From the NCBI GenBank assembly GCA_029962745.1, contig CM057169.1, positions 21,808,437 through 21,872,436 on the forward strand: a stretch of DNA of 64,000 nucleotides, given 5' to 3'. The notes below the pieces were generated by a model that was not told where the DNA came from, searched no databases, and was given only the letters and a program-made list of their open reading frames with translations. The stretch comes from Echinometra lucunter. Its lineage: Eukaryota > Echinodermata > Echinoidea > Camarodonta > Echinometridae. This document shows positions 40,701 to 52,700 of this stretch, piece by piece; the stretch's first letter is position 1, and each line of letters begins with the position of its first letter. The position numbers were made by a program, and so were the translations under genes.

Positions 40701-43700
40701 ATTTAGAAAAACTTTTGGAAGATGAATTAAAAGAAATCCCACCAATAAATATATGTATTAATTTTTTAATAAATCAAAGGTGTATCTCCCATTTAGCGTA
40801 ATAAATTCAGAACAAGGTCTTCACCTAGGGCTGAATCAATGATCCTGTGTTATAAACTGCTGAACTTTCGAACTTGGCCTTTGAGTTCGGTTCGGTTTGG
40901 TCCTGTTCGGAAGTGCCATTTTCGGCGAACTTCTGTTCGGTTCGGCGGTTCGGTAACAGCCCTATGAAAGATACAGAGGGTGCATAAATGATGTGTTGAA
41001 AACTGCATACACGTACATGTACATGGGCCACCTGTCATATAGAATATTGTCATTTGAGCAAATAACCAACTTTATCTATTTCATTTCTTTATATCAACTT
41101 TAAACTTTGTAAAAAAAAAAAAAATCAAATTATTGACAGCACATGGTTATAGATAATTGCAAGTAAGAAGAAATGGGGGAATCATTAAAGCTTTTCTGAG
41201 CTTTTGGGGAGATGATTCCCTGAAAATATAAGTTGTATTGAAATTGGAACATTTTTTAAACATTTCATTACGGAATGTACATTTACAGCAAATGAGGAAG
41301 GCACTTGCGAGGTAAAAATTATGTGCCATTTGGATTCTGATTGTTCACATCTTCATAGTTAATCCTTATTCTGTATTTAATACTTACTGATCTTTTCTGT
41401 CATTCTTATGCCTTTATTAAGGCCAATAGACCTGTTTACTAAAGTACTCAAATTTATGCACATTTCCCTCCAGAACCCTTGGTTACCGACTATTCAGTTC
41501 ACCTGTTATGCACAATTGCATCTGAATAGATGGAATCCAGTTTGCATACATTAGTTGTTGCTGAGTTGGGCAAGCCTCTGGCAAGCTTCTTAGTTGTCAA
41601 GGGAAACTTTTGTTCCACAAGTATGCATAAGATTAGTAAACAGGTCTATTGATGCAAGAATGGACTTCCTCTTTCCATACATTATGTATACTGCACTTAT
41701 GATAATGATAAGCTTTTAATATTTTTTTCTCACAGCCTACCATAGAGAGCAGTCCGGAAAACTTGTACAAGAGATTTGCAGAATGTGAGAAACAGGTCAA
41801 AAATCTGGAATCAAAGGTAAGCTACATTATGCATTGTAAATAAGTGATAAAAGAAGACTCGAATATAAGATTTATGAAAATTTTTGTCACTGTCCTCTTA
41901 TTATGGTGATGAGGTAATTTTCATATTTCTTGATTTCCTCATTGTTCACTGTGTATATTATTGCTCTAAAATCAAAGCACACATGGCCAATATTTCCTGG
42001 TTTTGGAAGGTTATTAATTCAATATATTGAACATTGCAGTCAAAGGTTAATGACAAAAAAGTAATTTTGCAGCATTATCTAGTTGTGTGTTTTGTTTGGA
42101 AGTTTATGTTTACAATTTGGCAAGTTTGCTGTTGTTATAAGTTATGTGGGCTGATATGTTCAAAAATAGATTTTTTTAAAATACAAGGAAGTGATATTAA
42201 ATTTTATAACATTATACTTGTAAGGATAGAGACTTACATGTATTTGCAGACAGATTAAGTTTTCCCATCTGATATCATGTGTCGATCATGTGTCATCTTC
42301 AGGTTAAAGCGACCCTACGTGAGTTGTATAAGCCCTGTATGGACTCCCATAGCCCATCCTCCACGCTGGTTGCCAAGGCAACTCCTCATCCTCTAGGTGA
42401 TGCAGAGGAGGATGATGAACCTGCTACCTACATGCCTGTCCCTGAGAGTACACCGTCTTGCAGTGACAAGGATGTCAAGGATTTGCCAACTCGCAACATT
42501 CTTCCAACTCCGTTTGAGGTGAGGAGATGTTTTTTACATTGATAATTTTTTTTTTTAGTTAAATCACTTTTTTTATCAAACTTGCACAACACAGGAGACG
42601 TAAAGCCCAGGACAGAACCAAATAACTGGTAAATGCTGGCCATGATAATCATATGATAGAAGAAAATTGTACCAAAGCATTGAGTAAATTCATTATGAAA
42701 TGAAATAATGATATCCTATTACATATCCTCTGTAAATTTTGGTGTAAAAGACTTTTGTAATTACAATATAATTACATTATAATTACATTATAATTATCTA
42801 AGCCCATGCCCATTTCATTACTATACCTTCATCATGATTAAGGTTAGGGAGAGAGTAGGGGTTTCTATTAGGGTTAGGGTTAGGACTAGATCTAGGGTTA
42901 GAATTAGGGTCAGGTTAGGATTAGGGTTGAAGTTAGAGTACTTGTAATAATTACTGATGTGGTGCGGTAATCTGCAGTTGTTTTCTTTCTGCTAATTTAT
43001 CACACTTATCTCTAAGAATGTTTTCCTTTTTTCTCTTCCTCATTCATGCAGGTTAAGGTACTCAATGTCCCATCTTTAACCCATCCAAAGGTAAAGCTGA
43101 CTGTTGACCTTGCAACTGGTCATCTGGTTGTGGCCAAGATAACAGGCAAAGAGATGAATGAAGATGTCCAGTTACTGAATCATGATAAAGGTATGAAAAT
43201 CATGTCCTCCATGAGGAAACTTGTATAATGTGCTGCAATTAAGAAAAGGGCCAGCTGTTGAATTACATGTGACAAAGAATGAATCTTGTGTTTCAGATAA
43301 CTTTTTATCAGTGTGGGTAGTCATAGCTTATCTAATTTCAGCTTTTACCAAACCTTGCAGTTTAGTGGCAAGCTCTCATCCACTATTGTAGAATCTCTCA
43401 AGCCATTTGATGCAGCACACAGACAATTGTCATATGCTGCCTTTGATCTCTAACATGAAAGTAGGTTACAGTGTGTTGGTATTCTGCAGCTGTTAATATC
43501 TAAATTTAGTTACATACTTGTATTATCCACATGAGATATCATAACAGGTAATGAGTTTCTTGTTTATTAGATCTCTAATATATGATTACTTTTTAAATTT
43601 TCAGTTGCCCAGCTGATCAAATCCAGGACAAGTAACACCAAGCTTGCCATCAAGCTAAGTAATGGAAAGAAGAAGGAGTATGCCTTTGAAGATGCCAAGG

Positions 43701-46700
43701 TAAAGTCAAAAGATTTTCAAAAAAAATTGAATAGACAATTTTTCACAGACATATGTGATTTTCTCTTTTATGGCAGTCGGTGCTGTATTATGAGGCCATG
43801 TAGGGGCTATGACGTTTTAGAGGTGTTGTAGTTGAGTGCTTTAAACTCTGACTGGAGCTCTGAAGGTTGTGGGTTAGGACCTCAGAAAGCACCAGTGTCC
43901 TTTGGCAAGACATTAATCTACATTTCCCACTCTCCACCCAGGTGTTAAGTGGATACCCTGCAGAATGCTAAAGACATTGTTGTTTGTTTAGCAATGTGAG
44001 CACCTACCAGGTGTCTAGCTCTTATGCTCCCCAGGGAGTTGAGAAGGTGCACACAATGTTTTCGGGCAAGCATGAATCTGATGAAGTAATAATATTTCTG
44101 TATAGCACTTAGAGACATTGCAGATGTATTAGGTGCTATATAAATCCAGAATATTGTTATTATTATAAGCTTGCATAGCTTTAAATCCACCAGTTAAGAT
44201 TGCCACAGAAATGTGCTTTATTTTTCTTACAACGCTATGTATTTTCTGATAATGGCAAGGTGGTGCCACATACATGTACATGTGTGTAATTCCACGTAGG
44301 TCCCTTGTAAGTCTGACATTGCATCGTTAAATTTTGAACATTTTTTTTTAAATCGGTGCCCTACACTGCATAATCCACACTAACAAAATGAAACTGCCCA
44401 AACCATATCTCACAGATATTTGTCAACTTGACAGAAAACTGAACTTTTTCTTAAAATTTAATGTTATCTTGTTTTGTTTCATCCCGCACACAGAAACGAG
44501 AGACATTTTGTCAGATGTTACAGTACATGAAGATGGTTCACTCCAAGAGCAGAGAAGTGGATCAGATCTCGGTCTTCATTGGCACATGGAACATGGGTGA
44601 GTCTCTTGATGAAATTTTGTTTTTACACTCCCTCCTTAGATGATAATTGCTATTATCAATATCTGACGCTGACTGAATTCCAAATTTTTTAAACCTTGGA
44701 AAAACACAACACCTGACCCTGTAATCTAAATCTTCCATCAAAGCCAATTGAAACCATATTTTGTCGCCTATAGGTATTTGATAAAAAAAACATAAAAGCA
44801 TCTAGAATTAAGTCAGACAAGTCAGATAAGTCTGTAAGGGAGGGGGGCGGGGCTTAACATTTGTCGAAGCTTCATGCTAGAGGTGTCATGGTCTAGTGGA
44901 TATGTCACCAGACTGTTAAGTACATGGTTTGTGGTTTGAGTCCTGCCGCAGCACTAATGTCTTTTGGCATGACATGTATACATTTGCCACTCTCCATCCA
45001 GGGGGGTGTAACATAAAGAGATACAATCAATTTTACAATCAATTGTATCTCTTTAGTACATGGTTTGCCATAGACTTACGATTGATATCAATCATAAGAT
45101 TGATTGTATATTTTATGTTACACCCCCCAGGTTTGGTAAATGGATAGGAAGAAATTCCTTGGAAAGCTAGAGTGCCATAATGACAGCATTGCTAGAGCCA
45201 GGGTGATAACAGTGGAGTGTCAGTAGTGTCAGGTGTGATAGACATGAGTGCTATACAAGAGCCCACTGTTATTATTATTAATTATTATTATCAGTATTAT
45301 GCACTCATGTGCTGTCTTTTAATTTTCAGATTTCAATATGTTTTTTTTTTCATTCTCTGACCCTATCAGGTGATGCCCCACCCCCAAACTGCATTACATC
45401 ATGGCTTACGTGCCAGGGAGACGGGAAAACTCGAGATAGCGGATTAGTCTACATGCCTCATGACCTCTATGTGATCGGTACACAGGAGAGCACGCTGAGC
45501 GAGAGGGAATGGATAACGAGACTCAAAGTTGAGATACATAACATATGCAGGGTGCCTGGAAATAAGGAATATGCTGTGGTACGAAGTGGTCAATGTGCTC
45601 ACCTGAAATGCTATATGTGGAACTGGAATGTAGTTAAAGGGTGGCATATTTAAATAGTTAACTTTCCATGGTTTATATTTGTGTTATATGTTGTTTATGT
45701 TTCTATTTTGTCATTTAGGGAACTATGCCAGTACAAGGCCCAAAGGCTTTATTCATGTATTTCCCCTTTTCATTTTCTGATTATGTTTGTCACATATTTG
45801 TTTTTAAATGTTTGTTTTTTTTTTTATCAAGAACGGAATAAAACGAATTGAATTGAATTGAAAAATTGAAAATATTTTACTATGCATATTGCACATGTAA
45901 GTTTGTTAATATGTGTATAGAGTATTCTATTTCCCAATTCTATTTCTAGACTTTATGCAGCTATGAATGCCAGGGATCCCTTCTGAAAACAGAGACCTTG
46001 TTTTAAGAAATTTTTCAAGAAATAGAAATGTTGAGAAAGGCATGATTTTTACCAGTGGGTAAAACTTGTTCAGAGTGGGTTTGGAAAACCTGGGGTCACA
46101 AGTGTGTGCAGTAATATGTTTTGACTGTGCTCTCCACCCCCCCCCCCCCCCCCCACACCCTCCCATGTGTGAATAAAGCAATATGCAAAAATGAGCTGAC
46201 AGTGCATTTGCAAATTATAGTTAGCCTTTGTTCATTTATGTGAAAACAACAACTCATGAAAATTCTTGTCTTTGTTACCTGCAGAAATATCTGTACACAG
46301 AGTATTGGCTTATTCGTTATTCTGTTCTCCTCTTTGCAGGTGACTGTGTGTTCACTATGGGGTATTAGATTAGCAGTACTTGTCAAACCTGAGCATCAGG
46401 ATCGCATCAGTCATGTGAGGGAGTCCTCAGTCAAGACTGGTATCGCCAATGCTCTCGGTAAGGTCAAGGGTCACAAGGTCATTGGATAATCCATTATTTG
46501 TTTCTTAAACATTCAGTCAAGACTTTCTTTTGCCAATGAAAGGGGGTAAGATTAGGGTTTTAATTGAGTTTTTGGCTAGGTTACGGTCTGGGTGAGGGGT
46601 AGGGTTAGGGTTAGGGTAAGGGTAACATATTGTGTTTGGTTCAGTGTACCAGGTAAAACTTGGTTAGTGCTGAAAATAAGCCATGGAGCATTTGATGCTG

Positions 46701-49700
46701 TACATGTTTTAGGACTATCAATGCTGTTGTAGGGCTGGATTCAACTATTCAAACAATGAAAATGATTGATGTCTTTTAATAAATCTTAACGAGAAAAAAA
46801 TGATAGCCTTTCAAATATTGTTTAAAGGCTAGCTAGAATTTAACAGAGATAGAAAAATAAGTCATTTGAGAGGATAACAAAAATGTAGTCTTTGTACGTG
46901 TAGACAGATGGGTTTTTATCTGTAAAAGTTGTCATGAAAGAAAGTTTCACTGTCCTTAAATCGAGTTGAATTTGTGAATAGCATTTTTTTTGGGGGGGAC
47001 GGATGTAGGTAAGCAACTTGTTTGTATATGGAGAATAACTTTGTATATCTTGTTCTTTGGTTTATAGGTAAATAAGGGAGCAATTGAGTTGTATTTCAAG
47101 AATAATTTTGTATTTCTTGCTCTTTGGTTTGTAGACAAGAAGGGAACAATTGATTATATTTGGAGAATAATTTTGTATTTCATGTTCTTTGGTTTATAGG
47201 TAATAAGGGAGCAGTCGGTGTGTCTTTCTCATTCAACGGTACGTCTTTCTGCTTTGTCAATTGCCATCTTACATCAGGGACAGAGAAATGTTTGAGGTAA
47301 GTAAACCAGAGAAAAACTAAAAATGATTTCTAATGTTCTTGCCCTTTTTGAAAGTACCAATTAAATAGTAAGCCTGAGATGACTTGGACTGGAGCCCGTA
47401 GAAAATAAGATTGTATACAGTGGGTTGATAACTTTTTATTGTGACGTAGTGAAGCTACATGGATCATTATGTTTTGAAGAAGGGCAGAGTTCATTCATAT
47501 TGAGAAGTTTGTTTTAGATGAAATATTGGATATCCTCTCCTCTCTCTGATTGCCTCTCAATTTCCTTGTCTTTTTTTTTTCTTTTTGTCCCCCCCCCCCC
47601 TTCTCTCTTTCTTTTCTCTGTCTAACTTTGTATTATTGTCTTTTCCTCTTTTTGTTACTCTCCTCTCTGTCACTGCTTATATGTCTTTCTTTTCTCTCTC
47701 TTTTTCTCTTTGTATTTCTCTCTTGTTCTCTTTCTCTCTCTTCCACTTTCTTTGTCTCTCTCTCTCTCTTTCTCTCTCTTTCTCTTTCTTTGTTTCGCTT
47801 TATCTCTTTTTCTCTGTATTTCTCTTTCTCTCTCTTTCTCATCAGGCGGAACAACAACTTCCATGATATCCTACGAGGTCTGAGTCTTGGTGCCAAGGGT
47901 CTAAGTCTTTTTGATCTCAACAATCAGTTCCATCATATCTTCTGGCTAGGTGACCTCAACTATCGCATCGACTGGAATGTCCAGGTATGTGTGAATCCTC
48001 TTCAGGTAGTATCTTTTAGCGTATAGCGTGTTAGCGTAGAGGTGTTGTGGCTCAGTAAAAAAGTCCCTGAACTGTGAACCACGAGATCCGGGGTTCGAAT
48101 CCCACCACGGCACTAATGTCCTTTGGCAAGACATTAATCTACATTTGCCACTCTCCACCCAGGTGTAAATGGGTACCGGCAGGAATTCCTTGAAAGCTGT
48201 GAGCACTGAATTTGGTAGCCTAGCTAAGCCGGGTAATATTGGGAGCGCCTTTAGCATCTTGTTTGGTGGATATGTGTGCTATATAAATATCCATAAATAT
48301 CCATTATTATTATTATTCACACATACAGATTTTGTCGTATCTGTACAATGTATATATGATTCACCACCTATCTTATAGTTGTATGAGCATTCACACACAC
48401 TTGCTTTTCGTACTTTGTTCATGAAGTAAAACTTCACTTGTATCAATTTATCAGCATGTCATATTCACTTCTGTCAAGTCTTTCTCAGCCATGTTATGAA
48501 TGTTTGTGCATTACAGGAAATCTTAACCAACATCAAGGCTGGACATTATGAAGTTCTCTTTGACCATGACCAGCTCAAGATTGAGAAGGATCAGGGAAAT
48601 GTCTTTGTAGCCTTTGGTAAGATGATTGTCACTTACGTCATTTAATCATTAGCTGCTTATACTATGCGATATATGCCAGATGACTGAGCAAACTTTGTCA
48701 TACACACTCTGAATAAACATGTATATGATTGAAAAGGAAACATAGCTGGACCCCGTTTCATAAAACTTGTTATCAGTAACAATTGCCACATTTCTATGAC
48801 AAATTTTCTCTCAGCCAATCACATGCAAGGATTTCAGTAGCTTATAACATCTATTGCAACTTGGTATTTTTGAAACGGGGTCAAGGGCATTTTATTAATC
48901 AAACATCAAAGATACAAAGAAGTGATTTGCATATGTTATTTTCTTTGCACATTTCATATGTCATGGGTTTACACGCAGTAATAGATCTGCATGTGATAAT
49001 GTTACAAATCTATAATTAGAAAGGCAATATGAAACTAAAATGTATTTTAAATCAATCAAATATAGAATGATCATCAGCAGCCATGAATATTGTTGCATTG
49101 ATGTATAATGTAATTTATCTGAACTCCTATATGTCATCTTGGTTGATACAAATCAGTTGATTATGCTCTCCATGATATTTATGAAGCATAAATGTACTTA
49201 CATGAGATCACATTAACCCATTCATGACAGAGGTCCACATTTTGTGGTTTGGCCTAATATCTTTTGATGCAAAGCCCTAAAAATTATACCAAAGACATGA
49301 GCAGAAAGAGAAAAATATTCTACACAAACTGTGCCAATTTTGGTTGCATCAATATTTGTTGTTTGATGCTGAAAATTTTTTAAAGGAAAATAAGCATTAA
49401 AATCCTTAAATTGGCAATGTGATAGAAAGTTTAAAATCACTGTTTTCCCCGGCAAATTGACGACTTTTTGACTTCTCGTCATAATTTCTGTCAATTTATA
49501 TTCATTTCAGATACATAACGTTTTATAAGAAAAATGTAGAAATAAAATAAAAATGTTGGTGTTACCAATTTGAAGAATAAAAGCTGATCAAATTAGGCTT
49601 TAAATGATTCCTGTCACGAATAGGTTAAGCATATGTTTTACCATCTTGTATGTATAGTGTGTTAGTTTGTACTGAAAACATACATGTACCTCTGACAATT

Positions 49701-52700
49701 AGAGGAATAACAGAAATAGTATCATATCATGTAAGAACATGATGCGTGTTATCATGATGGAATATCTACTTGTAATATCATATGCGACCCTCCACCACAA
49801 AACAACCCAAAATTCGCACTGGGATTTCTTAAACTAAACAGCTAATATAGGTTTGGGTCCAAAAGTTGACATGAAGTTTTCCATGTTTTCTAATAGTTCA
49901 CTTATTTGATCTGCAATCTGACCAAATTTGGGGGCCATCTGCAATGTAGAGATGTGTTTGTTTTTTTCCTTTGATTTAGAAATATTATTTTGGTGGATTT
50001 TTAGAAAAGAAGTATGACAGCATGCTGGGTGAAATCTTCACATTAAAATGTGTGTGTAATTCAGAAGTTGTTCACTCTGTGGCTTTCAAAATCTAATGAA
50101 GGAGAGAAGTATTTGTTCTGAAACTAGTCCAAGTTTCAGCCTAAACTGATAATCCCTTCACAATCAATACACAGGACTTTTATTCCACCTTTTAGTGAAA
50201 CAGACAATAGGACATCAGTAGGGGACCCCTGAATGGTCACTCCTCTTTACATCCTGTTTTCTCTATTATTCTGTTAATTAGCCTATCTGACAAGCTCTCA
50301 TTTGCATTGTTTATTCAAAGGGTTTGCACGATCTACACAAGGCAAGCTTTAAGAGTCCAAGTTTCCAAAATTATGTTAAAATGTATGAAATACAAAATTT
50401 CCATTAACTTATTGGTTGTTTTGTGGTGAAGGGTCACATCTTATTGTCTTCTCCTTAATCTTTATTTTTCTCTTCAGAGGAGGATGACATCACATTCCCT
50501 CCAACCTATCGATATGAGCTAGGTCATAGGTCAACGTATGCCTACAAGAAGATCAAGAAGACCGGGGTAAGGAATTTAGTCAAATTAAATCTCCTTTCCT
50601 CTCCTCTCTTGCTTTCATGTACTATCTTAACATTTTCCAAATTGTTGTTGGGTTATTTATCAGAGGGTCCCTTCTAATTTTATATATCCCTTGTTTCTCT
50701 TGTCCCCCTCTCCTTCTTACCCCTCTTCTCTCCCTGTCTTTGTGTCTTTTCCACTCTTTTCCTTCTTGTCTCCAGTCTCTTACCCATCTTGTCTTATTTG
50801 TCTCTGTATTTTTCTCTCTATCCCTTTCTCTTTTTATGTTCCCTTTTCCCTACATTTATATATCCTTTAATACCATTTCACTTTTCATATCACGCTCACT
50901 CTATTTCTGTCCTTCTCCACTTTCTTTCTCCCTCTGCTTTTTCTGTCCCTCTTTAAAGGGAGTACCCAATGCTGAAATAATGTTAGTTCATTTAAAAGAG
51001 CATGATTTTATGAGCAGAAAATCATCTGCCTAAATTTTTTTTGAAAGTCGTGTTGCCAAGGAAACCCCCAAATGTGGTAAGATTTCAGGATATTTTTGAC
51101 CCCTCAGCTGTGTCCCAGTTTCAACTGGGTACCCACAATGACGTCAAAGTGGTTACCTTGTCGGGCAATTCTAGGAAAATGCGCGCAAGGTATAATACAT
51201 ATTGTACAGTCTAGTGCGCAGCACAACTGCAATGCGCGAAGCTGGGTAACCACTTTTACATCATACATCATACTAAATTTTTGGGTCAACTCTTGACTTT
51301 TTATGAGAAAATTAGCCAAAATGCATTGATTTCGATTGAAAATCATCTAATTTTTAATTTTATTCTTCTTAGAATTCTGTTCTCGATCATATATAAAAAA
51401 AAAAATTTTACCATTGTGTAATCACTTTAATGCTCTCTCTCTCTCTCTCTCTCTGTCTTCTCCCTGTCCCTCTCTTTCTTCGTCTAGTCTTATTTTCCCC
51501 CTCTCTCATTCTGCCCAGCTCTCTCAGTGGAACTATTTGTAGGTCTTGGGTTAAGTGTCCATAAGTGGATGCAATTATTGAGCTTTTAGTTTCATATTAA
51601 GCCCATTAAAGATGCTATAGAAGCAATAACAGAAATAAATAGGTTTGCTGATCTTGTAGCAGACAAGGTTATGATATGCAGACTTAAGTCTCATTGTTAT
51701 GCATGCTTTCTTTAAGCCCTGTTCATACATCATGGTAAACTACCTCCAAAAATTAATACCCAGGTAGATTTATTTCATATAATGGCACTGAGGTAAAAAA
51801 GAAACTACTGTATTTTATAAGTAACTGAATGGTGAGTCAGGATTAAAAAAGGTATAATGGAACCAAGGCTTCCGTGTGTACTCGCTTGTTATAAGATGAC
51901 AAGATGTACTACACTCATTCTGATTTATTTTTAGTAGTGGTGTTTTGTTTTTTTTCAGTTTAATCATCTTGTGTGAACAAGTCATTGTTAATTGATCTGG
52001 ATGTGATTTATGGTCATCTAGTTAATCTGAAGTATGGCTTGATCTATCATTTATTGATTGCTGGTCCTTGGGCTGACAAATTATAGAGAAAAACTCATTG
52101 ACATATTGAACCCTAGTAATAGCTTGTTAGTATGCATGATAGACTTATTCAGATGTTATTTTTTTTTTCCATGTCTGGTTTAGATTCGTATCAACCAGCC
52201 CTCATGGTGTGATCGAGTACTATGGAAGTCATATCCAGATACCCATATACTCAATACCACGTATGGTAAGCAACTTAGGTTTCAGAGGAGGGTGGGGGGA
52301 TATATTTGTGGATTTTTTTTTATATAGAAAAGTCCAGAATAAACCCTTTTCATCAGCCAGTATGAAAGAAGTTTCTTAAGAAGTACTGACTGCAGATGTT
52401 TGTGGATTTTGTTTGAATATATATATAGAAAAAAAGGCTTTAGTGTAAATATAAACCTACCCTAACCCTAATCAAGACGGCTTTTATGAGACAAGTATGC
52501 AGACAAGTGATATGACATTTGCTTCTGATTTCTTCAGATTTTATTTCACAGAAGGTATACTGTTGGGATTAGAGATTAATAGGCATTGTGTTTGGATCGG
52601 GAATTCATGTAGTTTAGGGAATGGGAAATAGAGTAGTTGCAATTGAAGCATTTTGTTGAAATCGTGCGAGTGCTGCTTGCAGCATACACATGTGAATAAT

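Larger units (their letters stand above)
39257..41735 (+). other. Intron 4
   Basis: GT-AG, 2.5 kb, mostly transposon: a Kolobok-like element, a complete small hAT element and a short inverted-repeat element. Only short unique stretches remain. Confidence 0.85.
41817..44493 (+). other. Introns 5-8 region (non-coding parts)
   Basis: Introns 41817-42302, 42519-43051, 43191-43604 and 43700-44493. Intron 6 has a degenerate TTAGGG tract and intron 8 a SINE. Nothing else recognised. Confidence 0.8.
44597..48516 (+). other. Introns 9-13 region (non-coding parts)
   Basis: Introns 44597-45369, 45579-46339, 46458-47199, 47297-47845 and 47985-48516. They hold SINEs in introns 9 and 13, a LINE-type 3' tail in intron 10, TTAGGG-like repeats in intron 11 and a CT-rich tract in intron 12. 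Confidence 0.8.
48617..50477 (+). other. Intron 14, almost wholly small DNA transposons
   Basis: Three inverted-repeat elements (48750-48886, 49217-49624, 49784-50437) fill about two thirds of this 1.9-kb intron. Confidence 0.85.

Noticed and set aside
47550..48026. 158-codon Leu/Ser-rich frame running into exon 13
   Set aside because: The N-terminal part is CT-rich intron; only 47846-47984 is the real exon.
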